Shown piece by piece: positions 1-7,838 of a DNA stretch of 64,000 nucleotides. Position numbers and translations under genes: made by a program. Positions within the stretch are counted from its first letter, which is position 1; each line of letters starts with the position of its first letter. The stretch comes from Microbacterium esteraromaticum. Lineage in GTDB: Bacteria; Actinomycetota; Actinomycetes; Actinomycetales; Microbacteriaceae. The notes under the pieces are model-generated. The model searched no databases. It was given only the letters and a program-made list of their open reading frames with translations, and had not been told where the DNA came from. The DNA lies in NCBI RefSeq assembly GCF_028747645.1, contig NZ_CP118100.1:1426001-1490000 (forward strand), written 5' to 3'.

Positions 1-104
1 CCATCACGGCGCTGCTTGAAGAGCTGCGCGGCGAGCAGGCACCCGCGCAGCGCTGGAACCCCGCGCAGCACGGCCAGAACGAGACGGGGCGCCTTGAACC
101 GTAA
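1..104 (+). CDS. plsC: C-terminal end of a probable 1-acyl-sn-glycerol-3-phosphate acyltransferase (partial)
   Basis: Only the last 33 codons lie in the window; the frame runs from base 3 to a TAA at 102-104. The tail is hydrophilic and ends in NETGRLEP. The name rests mainly on context: in Microbacteriaceae the gene just before gpsA is usually the PlsC acyltransferase that makes phosphatidic acid, and GpsA supplies its glycerol-3-phosphate precursor. The next gene starts at a TTG inside this one (11-base overlap), so the two are almost certainly cotranscribed and translationally coupled. No catalytic motif is visible in this fragment, so the assignment is an inference. Confidence 0.6.
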   Translation, partial: ITALLEELRGEQAPAQRWNPAQHGQNETGRLEP

Positions 105-1224
105 GAGACCGGGCGCGGCCACGCGCGCCACCATCATCGGTGCCGGTAGCTGGGGCACGACATTCGGCAAGATCCTCGCCGACGGCGGGGCCCAGGTCAC
201 GATGTGGGCGCGTCGTCCCGAGCTGGCACACGAGATCTCCGAGGCCAAGCGCAACTCGAAGTACCTGCCGGGCATCAACCTACCGCGCACGATGCTTGCC
301 ACACACGATCTGTCCCGGGCACTCGAGGGCGCCGACCAGGTGTACCTCTCGGTGCCGAGCCAGTCGTTGCGCGAGAACCTCAAGGCGCTGCGTCCGCTGC
401 TGGCCGAGGGCGACGCACCGATCGTCAGTCTGATGAAGGGCGTCGAGCGCTCGTCGGGGCTGCGTATGAGCCAGGTGATCGAGCAAGAGCTGCGCTGCGA
501 TCCTGAACGCATCGCCGTGGCATCCGGACCCAACCTCGCGCTCGAGATCGCGCGCGAGCACCCGACCGCGGCCGTCATCGCCTCGCGTAGTCAGGAGACG
601 GCGGATGCTGTCGCGCGCACGGCGCGCAACCGGTACTTCCGCTCCTTCGTGAACACCGATGTCATCGGCACCGAGTTCGGCGGGGTGCTGAAGAACCTCA
701 TCGCCGTGGCGATCGGCATCGTCGACGGTGTTGGATACGGCGAGAACACCAAGGCATCGATCATCACCCGCGGGCTCGTCGAGATGACCGACTTCGCGGT
801 CGCCAACGGTGCGCGGCCCGAGACGCTGCAGGGGCTCGCGGGGCTCGGCGATCTGATCGCCACGTGCCAGTCGCCCCTCAGCCGTAACAACACCGCGGGC
901 CGGTTGCTCGGCCAGGGGTACAGCTTTCAGGACGTCATCAAGCAGATGGAGCAGACCGCCGAAGGGCTCGCCTCGGTGGCTCCGGTGCTGCAGTTGGCCC
1001 GTGAGTCCGAGGTGCACATGCCCATCGTCGAGCAGGTGAAGATGGTGCTCGACGGACGCATGGACCCCCGCGACATTGCCCCGCATCTGACGACGGACGA
1101 CGACACTCCGCAGGAGGAGAGAACCAATCATGGACAAGCAGACGGTGGTGGTGCTCTTCGGCGGACGCTCCAGCGAGCATTCGATCAGTTCCGCAACGGC
1201 GGGCGGAGTGCTGGGCGCGATTGA
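94..1224 (+). CDS. gpsA: Glycerol-3-phosphate dehydrogenase [NAD(P)+]
   Basis: Reduces dihydroxyacetone phosphate to sn-glycerol-3-phosphate for phospholipid synthesis in the cytoplasm. The N-terminus has the nucleotide-binding motif GAGSWGTTFG at about residues 15-24. The middle carries the conserved KNLIAVAIGI (catalytic Lys region), followed by GLAGLGDLIATC and SRN. I chose TTG 94 because it sits right before the conserved fold, overlaps the upstream stop and follows a GAGACGGGG stretch. The protein is 376 aa, about 30 longer than usual. The family normally ends near the DIAPHL region, but here no stop occurs before ddl and the frame runs 95 bases into ddl, ending at a TGA at 1222-1224. 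The extra tail is probably a stop-loss extension. Confidence 0.95.
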   Translation: MNRKRPGAATRATIIGAGSWGTTFGKILADGGAQVTMWARRPELAHEISEAKRNSKYLPGINLPRTMLATHDLSRALEGADQVYLSVPSQSLRENLKALRPLLAEGDAPIVSLMKGVERSSGLRMSQVIEQELRCDPERIAVASGPNLALEIAREHPTAAVIASRSQETADAVARTARNRYFRSFVNTDVIGTEFGGVLKNLIAVAIGIVDGVGYGENTKASIITRGLVEMTDFAVANGARPETLQGLAGLGDLIATCQSPLSRNNTAGRLLGQGYSFQDVIKQMEQTAEGLASVAPVLQLARESEVHMPIVEQVKMVLDGRMDPRDIAPHLTTDDDTPQEERTNHGQADGGGALRRTLQRAFDQFRNGGRSAGRD

Positions 1225-2218
1225 CCGCGAGCGCTACGAGGTGATCCCGGTCGGGATCACCCGCGACGGCGCCTTCGTGCTCGAAGAGGACCGACCCGAG
1301 AAGTTCCCTCTCGACGCCGACCACCTGCCCGAGGTCGTCGACAACGGCACCCGGGTGCGGTGGCCCGAACCGGGGGGAGATCGGATGCTGCGCGTCGCCG
1401 CTCCGGACGGCTCGACGGTCGACCTCGGGCGGATCGACGTGGTGCTGCCGCTGCTGCACGGTCTGCATGGCGAGGACGGCGCGATCCAGGGCTTCTTCGA
1501 CGTTCTGGACGTGCCCTACGCCGGCGGTGGCATCCTCGACTCTGCCGTGTGCCTCGACAAGCACTTCACCAAGCTCGCGCTGTCGGCGGCGGGGATCGCA
1601 GTGGCACCGGGCATCACCGTGCGCCAGAGCGATTGGGAGAGCGATCCCGAGAGCATTCGTCGTGCGGTGGCCGAACTGGGCGATGTCGTGTTCGTCAAGC
1701 CGTCCGACGCCGGTTCGAGCGTGGGCGTCTCACGCGTCGATGGCGGTGAGGGGCTCGACGAGGCTCTGCGGATCGCGTTCGCCGAGAGCCCGAAGGTGCT
1801 CATCGAGACGCAGGTCTCGGGTCGCGAGATCGAAGTGGGCGTGCTCGCGGGTCGAGACGGCGCGCGGGCCCGGGCTTCTCTGCCTGGTGAGGTCGTGCTG
1901 ACCACGCGCAGTTTCTACGATTTCGAGGGCAAGTACCTCGGCGGCGACGGTGTCGACATCGTCTGCCCGACCGAGGTCGATGAGTCGCTGATCGCTGAGC
2001 TTCAGGAGGCCGCGGTCCGCGCGTTCGAAGCGGTCGACGGCCGGGGGTTGGCCCGGGTGGACTTCTTCGTGACGCCCGAAGGACGGTTGGTCGTCAACGA
2101 GTTGAACACGATGCCCGGGTTCACGCCGATCTCGATGTTCCCGAAGTGCTGGATCGCCTCGGGGCTGAGTTATCGCGACCTCATCACCGAGCTGATCGAG
2201 GCCGGTCTGCACCGTTGA
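1130..2218 (+). CDS. ddl: D-alanine--D-alanine ligase
   Basis: ATP-grasp enzyme joining two D-alanines for the peptidoglycan stem peptide. The 362-aa protein opens with VVVLFGGRSSEHSIS, the Ddl N-terminal signature. It has LHGLHGEDGAIQGFFD near residues 106-121, the ATP-grasp lysine segment VFVKPSDAGSSVGVSR, and the metal and substrate loop RVDFFVTPEGRLVVNELNTM near the C-terminus. ATG 1130 is preceded by a strong GGAGGAGAG ribosome site at 1111-1119. The first 95 bases also encode the gpsA tail in another frame, so translation of gpsA runs through this start. It is cotranscribed with gpsA. Confidence 0.97.
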   Translation: MDKQTVVVLFGGRSSEHSISSATAGGVLGAIDRERYEVIPVGITRDGAFVLEEDRPEKFPLDADHLPEVVDNGTRVRWPEPGGDRMLRVAAPDGSTVDLGRIDVVLPLLHGLHGEDGAIQGFFDVLDVPYAGGGILDSAVCLDKHFTKLALSAAGIAVAPGITVRQSDWESDPESIRRAVAELGDVVFVKPSDAGSSVGVSRVDGGEGLDEALRIAFAESPKVLIETQVSGREIEVGVLAGRDGARARASLPGEVVLTTRSFYDFEGKYLGGDGVDIVCPTEVDESLIAELQEAAVRAFEAVDGRGLARVDFFVTPEGRLVVNELNTMPGFTPISMFPKCWIASGLSYRDLITELIEAGLHR

Positions 2219-2237
2219 TCGATGCCGGCGGGCTGCC

Positions 2238-2711
2238 CTATTCGGGCAGCTCGTTCGGTTCGGTGCATGCGCTGGTCGCGGGGATCATCCGCACACCTGA
2301 GACGATGCCGGCGTTCGACAGTGCGTCGTTCGCGCTGACGACCTCGGTGTCGACGAACACCTGGACGGCGGGGTTGCGACCGTAGGTCGTCATGCGCATC
2401 ATCGGTGCCTGCGACTCGTCGACGAGCCAGTCGATGCCCTCGAGCGTGATGCACTGCAGTTCGCTCGTCGGTCCGGGCACCGTCACGCCGCACGAGACGA
2501 AGACGCTTGCCGGGTCGCCGTAGGCGCCGGTCGCCTGCGCGTCGGTCCAGCGGCGGTCCTCGCCGGCGACGGCATCGGGCAGGCGCACGGTCACCTCTGC
2601 GCACAGGGGGTTGTTCGCGTCCTTCGCCGGTTCCAGCGCGACCGTGCTCGAGCAGGCGGTCAGGGTGAGGAGCGAGAAGGCTCCAGCGACGAGGGCGAGA
2701 CGACGGAGCAT
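2238..2711 (-). CDS. DUF3515 family lipoprotein
   Basis: Predicted lipoprotein of 157 aa. It has a short basic start, a hydrophobic stretch and a lipobox LTAC with Cys at about residue 20, so it should be anchored outside the membrane. The rest is a compact domain with paired cysteines (CGVTVPG, QCITLEG) and the motif YGDPASVFVSCG, typical of the actinobacterial DUF3515 family, whose function is unknown. It converges with ddl and diverges from thiL with only 23 bases between the starts, so the two promoters must overlap or be very compact. Family assignment is from memory of the conserved GDP/CG pattern. Confidence 0.85.
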   Translation of the reverse strand: MLRRLALVAGAFSLLTLTACSSTVALEPAKDANNPLCAEVTVRLPDAVAGEDRRWTDAQATGAYGDPASVFVSCGVTVPGPTSELQCITLEGIDWLVDESQAPMMRMTTYGRNPAVQVFVDTEVVSANDALSNAGIVSGVRMIPATSACTEPNELPE

Positions 2712-2734
2712 GATTCCAGGCTACCGTTGTCGGC

Positions 2735-3739
2735 ATGGCATCCGCTTCGGACGACGACCCGCGCATCGGCGATATCTCTGAGGGGACGGTGCTACGGGCG
2801 ATCCTCGCTCGCACGGCGCCGGCAGCGCATTCGGTGTTGGGTCCGGGTGATGACGCCGCCGTGCTCGCGGCGCCGTCGGGTTCGGTGGTCGCCACGGCCG
2901 ACACGCTCGTGTCGGGCCCTGATTTTCGTGCCGCCTGGTCGAGCGGCTACGACTTGGGCTGGAAGGCCGCTGCCGTGAACCTCGCCGACGTCGCGGCGAT
3001 GGGGGCGGTACCGACGGGCCTGTTGGTCTCGCTGGCTGTGCCGCGCGAGACGCGTCTGTCGTTCGTCGAGCAGATGGCCGATGGCTTCCGCGAGGCGTGC
3101 GCACAGCTCGCCCCCGGATGTTCGGTGATCGGCGGTGACTTGACGGTCTCGGAGCTTCTGATGATCGCTGTGACGGCGCTCGGCGATCTCGGTGGTCGCA
3201 CGGCCGTCACGCGCGCCGGGGCACGCCCCGGCGACGTCGTCGCCCTCGCCGGCGACCTCGGGGCCGCGGCCGCGGGGTTGGCGCTGCTGTTCGGGCGCTT
3301 CCGCGACGGCGAGACGCCGATCGCGGTGGACCGGAGCATGCTGGACGCTGCCGAGCGGCGGGCATTGGACGTGCAGCTGCGCCCGTCTCCGCCGATCGCC
3401 CTGGGGGCGGTGGCGGCGGATGCCGGTGCGACTGCGATGATGGATGTCTCCGACGGACTCGCGCTCGATGCGTCGCGCATGGCCGATGCCTCGCGCGTGA
3501 CGATCGCGCTGTCGACGACGGCGCTCGATGCACTGACCGGTGGGATCGATATCTCTCGCGCGATCGGCGGGGGAGAGGATCACGGCCTGCTGGCGACCTT
3601 CCCGCTCGGCACCATGCCGAGTGGTTTCCGCCCGATCGGTGTCGTCACCGACCGCGCGGCGGACGGCGTGCTGCTGGACGGTGAGCCGATCGAGCACCGG
3701 GGATGGGACCCCTATCGGGATTGGGACGGCTCGCTGTAG
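2735..3739 (+). CDS. thiL: Thiamine-monophosphate kinase
   Basis: Phosphorylates thiamine monophosphate to thiamine diphosphate, the last step of cofactor synthesis. The 334-aa protein shows the PurM/AIRS-type motifs: GPGDDAAVL near residue 43, DLGWKAAAVNLADVAAMGA for the Mg/ATP site, the glycine-rich VIGGDLT, and MMDVSDGLALDASRMA in the C-terminal half. Length is normal. ATG 2735 has no clear Shine-Dalgarno; a -10-like TACCGT lies 7 bases upstream, suggesting a leaderless transcript. It is transcribed alone, diverging from the DUF3515 gene. Confidence 0.95.
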   Translation: MASASDDDPRIGDISEGTVLRAILARTAPAAHSVLGPGDDAAVLAAPSGSVVATADTLVSGPDFRAAWSSGYDLGWKAAAVNLADVAAMGAVPTGLLVSLAVPRETRLSFVEQMADGFREACAQLAPGCSVIGGDLTVSELLMIAVTALGDLGGRTAVTRAGARPGDVVALAGDLGAAAAGLALLFGRFRDGETPIAVDRSMLDAAERRALDVQLRPSPPIALGAVAADAGATAMMDVSDGLALDASRMADASRVTIALSTTALDALTGGIDISRAIGGGEDHGLLATFPLGTMPSGFRPIGVVTDRAADGVLLDGEPIEHRGWDPYRDWDGSL

Positions 3740-3740
3740 C

Positions 3741-4241
3741 TCACCACCAGTACGCCGGGTATGCCGTGCGCGTGAGTGCGCTGCGCAGCACACCGAACAG
3801 CACGAGCACGACCGCCGAGAGTCCGGCGCAGATGACGAACTCGACCCGCCCCTCGGCGGTCATCGCCCCGATCACCGCGGTTGCCGCGGCCGGTGAGTGC
3901 GATGTGCGGGTGAGCATCATGGCGGCGAGAGCGACGCCACCGGCTATGGCGCCCGCCCAGAGCGAGTGACTGGCGAAGCCGACGAGTACGCCCGCGACTG
4001 CCGAGATCACCTGGCCACCGATGACGTGGCGGGGCTGCGAGAGCGGCAGCGTCGGTGCCCCGGCGATCAGCGCCATGCTGGCAGCCATCGGCGGGATCAG
4101 CAGCAACTGGCCGGAGGCGGCACCGAGGCCGACGAGCGCGGCGAGGGCGGCGGCCGCCGTCAGGGTCGCCATCAGCACGGTCGGCAGCCCGGGGCGCGCG
4201 GGTGCCTGGCTGGCGGGGATCAGTCCGGTGTGCGACGACAT
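3741..4241 (-). CDS. HPP family membrane protein
   Basis: A 166-aa integral membrane protein with about four hydrophobic spans (roughly residues 19-45, 47-65, 75-110 and 130-155). The features PPMAASMALI, PLSQPRHVIGGQ and HSPAAATAVIGA are characteristic of the HPP family, some members of which have been linked to nitrite or anion transport. ATG 4241 is chosen because GGAGGA lies 6 bases before it; the frame is open further upstream but would run through the operator palindromes. It is divergent from a TetR regulator across 94 bases holding two identical 16-bp palindromes, so repression by that regulator is likely. The substrate cannot be told from sequence. Confidence 0.85.
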   Translation of the reverse strand: MSSHTGLIPASQAPARPGLPTVLMATLTAAAALAALVGLGAASGQLLLIPPMAASMALIAGAPTLPLSQPRHVIGGQVISAVAGVLVGFASHSLWAGAIAGGVALAAMMLTRTSHSPAAATAVIGAMTAEGRVEFVICAGLSAVVLVLFGVLRSALTRTAYPAYWW

Positions 4242-4260
4242 GTGCTTTCCTCCACTGTGC

Positions 4261-4310
4261 GAGAACGATCGTTCTCGTCTCGTCTGGTAGCGTAGAGAAC
4301 GATCGTTCTC
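4261..4310. promoter_or_regulatory. Twin identical palindromic operators in a divergent promoter region
   Basis: GAGAACGATCGTTCTC occurs exactly at 4261-4276 and again at 4295-4310, each a perfect 16-bp palindrome, 34 bp centre to centre. They lie between the HPP-family gene (minus strand) and the TetR gene (plus strand). Perfect self-complementary sites of this length are typical for TetR dimers, and the spacing of close to three helical turns puts both on the same face of the helix. Regulation of both genes by the adjacent TetR protein is the simplest reading. Confidence 0.85.
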
Positions 4311-4335
4311 ACGCCAAATCGGACAGGTGGCGGCC

Positions 4336-4884
4336 ATGAAACAGGACTCTGACGCGGATCGACTGCTCGACGCGGCCGAAGAGCTGTTCTACGAGCGCGG
4401 ATACCAGGCCGTCGGAATGGACGCCCTGCGCTCGGCGTCAGGGCTCCCGCTGAAACGCATCTATGCGCTGTTCGGCGGCAAGGACGCGATCGCGGTTGCG
4501 ATGCTCGACCGCCGTGACGAGCGCTGGCATGCGGCGCTGGCGGCCCACGTCGACGAGCGCGCCGATCCGCACGCACGCGTGTTGGCGATCTTCGATTGGC
4601 TGGCCGAGTGGCTTGCCGACGAGGGGCACCGAGGATGCGCCTGGATCAACGCGTTCGGCGAACTCGGTGGGACATCACCGGATGTGGTCGCCGCCGTCCG
4701 CCGCCACAAGGCTCGGCTGCGGGAGCTCATCGACCGCGCGGTGAGCGAGACGGGCGCGCCCCGGTCCGCCGCCGACGCCGTCTTCCTGCTCGCCGAAGGG
4801 TGCATGGTGACCGCGGGGATCGACGGCGACCCGGTCGCCGCCGTGCAGGCCAGGGTTGCCGCGGCGCGGATGCTGGAGCACTGA
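4336..4884 (+). CDS. TetR family transcriptional regulator
   Basis: The 182-aa protein has an N-terminal TetR helix-turn-helix: RLLDAAEELFYERGY then GMDALRSASGLPLKRIYALF, with the family's typical G/Y-F spacing. The C-terminal ligand domain is generic and contains one Cys at GCAWINAF and another at EGCMV. ATG 4336 is preferred over GTG 4327 because AGGTGG lies 5 bases before it. The gene diverges from the HPP-family membrane protein and probably represses both through the twin palindromes between them. Ligand unknown. Confidence 0.92.
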   Translation: MKQDSDADRLLDAAEELFYERGYQAVGMDALRSASGLPLKRIYALFGGKDAIAVAMLDRRDERWHAALAAHVDERADPHARVLAIFDWLAEWLADEGHRGCAWINAFGELGGTSPDVVAAVRRHKARLRELIDRAVSETGAPRSAADAVFLLAEGCMVTAGIDGDPVAAVQARVAAARMLEH

Positions 4885-4906
4885 CGTCTCGGGCATCCGC
4901 CTTTGC

Positions 4907-5473
4907 TCACATCGCGGGCGTCGCCCACCACAGCGTCGTGTCGCCGTAGGTCTTGCTGCGCAGCAGGTCCAAGCCCGCGGCATCCAGGTCAGGGGGAGTG
5001 GCGCGCTTGCCGCGCTCGATGACGACCACGGCGTCATCGCTCAGCACGGGTGTGAGCGCGACCAGATCCGCGGTCATCGCCGCATCGTCGAGGTCGTAGG
5101 GCGGGTCGATGAAGACGAGGTCGAACGGTCCCTGTGTACGCGTCAGGAAGGCGTGCACGGCGCTCTGGTGGACTTTCGCAGTGGTCGAAGTGCCGAGCGC
5201 TTTCGCCACGACCGCCGCATTGCGTCCTGCGACTGTCGCCGCGGGGCGGGACAGTTCGACCAGTTCGACCGACTCCGCGCCGCGGCTCCAGGCCTCCAGG
5301 CCGAGTGCGCCGCTGCCGGCATACAGATCGAGCACGCGCGCCCCGTCGAGGGCATCCATCGACTCCAGCGCCCCGAACAGCGATTCGCGCACGCGATCAC
5401 TGGTGGGGCGGGTGCCGGTGCCGGGAACGCTGAGCCGTGCGCCGCGGGCTCCGCCGGCGATGATCCTGGTCAT
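4907..5473 (-). CDS. rsmD: 16S rRNA (guanine(966)-N2)-methyltransferase RsmD
   Basis: SAM-dependent methyltransferase that modifies G966 of 16S rRNA in the small subunit. The 188-aa protein begins MTRIIAGGARGARLSVP. It has the SAM motif VLDLYAGSGALGLEAWSRGA at residues 53-72 and the catalytic motif FIDPPYD around residue 130. The start is the ATG at 5473 that opens the conserved MTRIIAG; the reading frame stays open far upstream, but that part is the antisense of recG. It diverges from recG with 75 bases between the starts. rsmD beside recG and coaD is a common actinobacterial arrangement. Confidence 0.95.
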   Translation of the reverse strand: MTRIIAGGARGARLSVPGTGTRPTSDRVRESLFGALESMDALDGARVLDLYAGSGALGLEAWSRGAESVELVELSRPAATVAGRNAAVVAKALGTSTTAKVHQSAVHAFLTRTQGPFDLVFIDPPYDLDDAAMTADLVALTPVLSDDAVVVIERGKRATPPDLDAAGLDLLRSKTYGDTTLWWATPAM

Positions 5474-5548
5474 CCGTTCACGATACGACACGCATACGGC
5501 CGCCCCGCGACGCGTCGCCGCGTCGGTGGGCATCCCTAGACTCGGAGC

Positions 5549-7720
5549 ATGTCCTTCGAGCTCGACACGCCGCTGACCGAGGCTCTCGGCACATCGACCG
5601 CACGTTCTCTGCAACGCGCGTTCGGTATGAGCACGGTCGGGCAGCTGCTCGGTCACTACCCGCGTCGCTATGCCGACCGCGGTGAACTGACGCCGATCAT
5701 CCAGTTGCCCATCGGTGAGACCGTCACGATCGTCGCTGAAGTGCTCTCGTCGGGCGCGCGCCCGATGCGCAACCGGCGCGGCGCGATGACCGAGGTCACG
5801 ATCGGTGACGGCATCGGCCGCATGTCGCTGACCTTCTTCGCGAAGAACGTCGGGCAGGCGGAATGGCGCGCGAAAGAGCTGGCAGTGGGCCGGCGCGGCA
5901 TCTTCTCGGGCAAAGTGAGTGTGTTCAACAACACCCTGCAGTTCGCGCACCCCGACTACGAGCTGTTCGATGACACCGAGGCGGCGTACCGGCAGGCCGA
6001 CGCGCACAAGGACGTGCCGATCACCATCTACCCGGCCACATCGGCGGTGCAGAGCTGGCAGTTCGCCAAGATGGTGGCGTCGGTGCTCGACAAGCTCGGC
6101 GAGGTGCCCGATCCGCTGCCGGACCACCTGCGCGAGCGTGAGGGGCTGCTCACGGCACGCCAGGCACTGGAGCAGATCCACCGTCCTCGTCGCCGTGGCG
6201 ATGTCGACCCCGCGGTGCGCACGCTGCGCATGCACGAGGCGCTGGTGCTGCAGACCGCACTGCTGCAGCAACGCGAACAGGTGCGGTCGCTTACGGCGAC
6301 ACCGCGTCGTGCGGCTGAGGGTGGGTTGCTTGAGCGTTTCGATGCGGCGCTGCCTTTCACGCTGACCCCGGATCAGCAGCGCGTGGGGGACGAGATCGCT
6401 ACCGATCTGGTCGCAGACCGCCCCATGAACAGGCTGATCCAGGGTGAAGTCGGATCGGGCAAGACGCTCGTGGCGCTGCGCGCCATGTTGCAGGTCGCAG
6501 AGTCGGGCGGGCAGGCAGCGCTGATCGCCCCGACCGAGGTGCTCGCAGCGCAGCACCTGCGGTCGATCACCCGCATGTTGGGTCCCGACCTGGCGGCCGA
6601 GGTCATTCCGACGCTGCTCACGGGCCAGATGACGGTGCCCGAGAGGCGCCGGGCTGCGCTGCGCGTGGCATCCGGTCAGTCCTTGATCGTGATCGGCACG
6701 CACGCTCTGCTTTCCGAGAAGACGACGTTCGCCGACCTCGCCCTCGTCGTCGTCGACGAGCAGCACCGTTTCGGCGTGGAACAGCGTGAGAGCCTGCGGG
6801 CCAAAGGCACCGCGCCGCACGCGATCGTGCTCACCGCGACACCGATTCCGCGCACGGTCGCCATGACGGTGTTCGGTGACCTCGACACGTCGGTGATCCG
6901 TTCGATGCCGGCGGGCCGGGCCGGCATCCAGACTTTCGTCGCGCCGCTCGCCGAGAAGCCCGAGTGGTTCGGGAGGGTGTGGGAACGTGCTGGCGAGGAG
7001 ATCGCCCAGGGGCGCCAGGTCTTCGCCGTGTGTGCCGCCATCGACACGGCCAAGGAGTCCGTCGAATCCGATGAGGCGCCGCCGCCGGACGTCGAGGGCA
7101 AGGGGCCGAAATGGGGTGTGGTGCAGCTCGCCGAGGCGCTGGCGACGCACCCGACTCTGTCGAAGGTGCGCAGCGCGGTGCTGCACGGCAAGATGCCGTC
7201 CGAGCAGAAGGATGCTGTGATGCAGGCCTTCGCGCGAGGAGAGCTCGACCTGCTGATCGCGACGACGGTTATCGAGGTCGGGGTCGATGTGCCCAACGCC
7301 TCGATGATGGTCATCATGGACGCCGATCGCTTCGGCGTGTCGCAGCTGCACCAGGTGCGCGGTCGGGTCGGACGTGGTGAGCATGCGGGGCTGTGCCTGC
7401 TGGTCACCGAGGCAGAAGCAGGAACCCCGGCACGGGAGCGCGTCGAAGCCGTCGCCGCGACTCTCGATGGTTTCGAACTCGCCGAGGTCGACCTCGACCT
7501 GCGTGGCGAGGGCGACGTGCTCGGAGCCTCGCAGGCCGGGGTCAAGTCGTCGCTGCGGTTGCTCCGGGTGGTGAAGGATGCCGGACTGATCGCACATGCC
7601 CGTGATCTCGCCGAGAGCATCCTCGTCGCGGATCCGTCGCTCGATGAGCACCCGGGGTTGCGCGGCGCGATTAACCGGCGCGTGAGCGACGCCGACCGCG
7701 CGGCGTTGGGAAAGAACTGA
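5549..7720 (+). CDS. recG: ATP-dependent DNA helicase RecG
   Basis: Branched-DNA helicase that remodels stalled replication forks and Holliday junctions. Residues 1-200 form the OB-type wedge domain (IGETVTIVAEV, MTEVTIGDGIGRMSLTFF). The helicase core follows: Walker A GEVGSGKTLVALRA, the DEAH-box variant DEQHRFG, motif III TATPIPRT, and motif VI QVRGRVGRG. The C-terminus has the RecG signature LRGEGDVLGASQAG. At 723 aa it is normal for actinobacteria. ATG 5549 is preceded by TAGACT-N6, a -10 element that would give a leaderless message. Confidence 0.97.
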   Translation: MSFELDTPLTEALGTSTARSLQRAFGMSTVGQLLGHYPRRYADRGELTPIIQLPIGETVTIVAEVLSSGARPMRNRRGAMTEVTIGDGIGRMSLTFFAKNVGQAEWRAKELAVGRRGIFSGKVSVFNNTLQFAHPDYELFDDTEAAYRQADAHKDVPITIYPATSAVQSWQFAKMVASVLDKLGEVPDPLPDHLREREGLLTARQALEQIHRPRRRGDVDPAVRTLRMHEALVLQTALLQQREQVRSLTATPRRAAEGGLLERFDAALPFTLTPDQQRVGDEIATDLVADRPMNRLIQGEVGSGKTLVALRAMLQVAESGGQAALIAPTEVLAAQHLRSITRMLGPDLAAEVIPTLLTGQMTVPERRRAALRVASGQSLIVIGTHALLSEKTTFADLALVVVDEQHRFGVEQRESLRAKGTAPHAIVLTATPIPRTVAMTVFGDLDTSVIRSMPAGRAGIQTFVAPLAEKPEWFGRVWERAGEEIAQGRQVFAVCAAIDTAKESVESDEAPPPDVEGKGPKWGVVQLAEALATHPTLSKVRSAVLHGKMPSEQKDAVMQAFARGELDLLIATTVIEVGVDVPNASMMVIMDADRFGVSQLHQVRGRVGRGEHAGLCLLVTEAEAGTPARERVEAVAATLDGFELAEVDLDLRGEGDVLGASQAGVKSSLRLLRVVKDAGLIAHARDLAESILVADPSLDEHPGLRGAINRRVSDADRAALGKN

Positions 7721-7736
7721 CCGGTAGGCTGTTCGC

Positions 7737-7838
7737 ATGCGTTGGGTCGCGCGGACGGGCTCGTCGAAGTGCGCCGTACTGAGCGACCAGAGGGAGTCGA
7801 AGTGCGCCGTACTGAGCGACCAGAGGGAGTCGAAGTGA
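7737..7838 (+). CDS. Putative 33-aa leaderless ORF made of two 11-residue repeats
   Basis: ATG 7737 lies 6 bases after a -10-like TAGGCT, the same arrangement seen at several leaderless genes in this window. The ORF reads [11 protein letters not shown] followed by two copies of [11 protein letters not shown], encoded by a 33-bp tandem repeat, and stops at TGA 7836-7838. Its stop overlaps the GTG start of coaD as GTGA. I think the repeat was inserted between the original coaD promoter and its coding body, and that coaD may now be translated by coupling from this ORF. The peptide itself need not have a function. No homologue is recognised. Confidence 0.4.
   Translation: MRWVARTGSSKCAVLSDQRESKCAVLSDQRESK
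7763..7836 (+). repeat. 33-bp tandem repeat upstream of coaD
   Basis: A 33-bp unit beginning GTCGAAGTGCGCCGTACTGA occurs at 7763-7795 and identically at 7796-7828, with an 8-base third start (GTCGAAGT) at 7829-7836. The unit contains ACTGAGCGACCAGAGGGAGT, which resembles short dispersed intergenic repeats of the CTGAGCG...GAGTCGAAG type seen in actinobacteria (recollection). Because 33 is a multiple of 3, the reading frames through it are kept. Confidence 0.9.

Noticed and set aside
7763..7836. 33-bp repeats as a CRISPR array
   Set aside because: Units are contiguous, with no unique spacers and no cas genes in the window.
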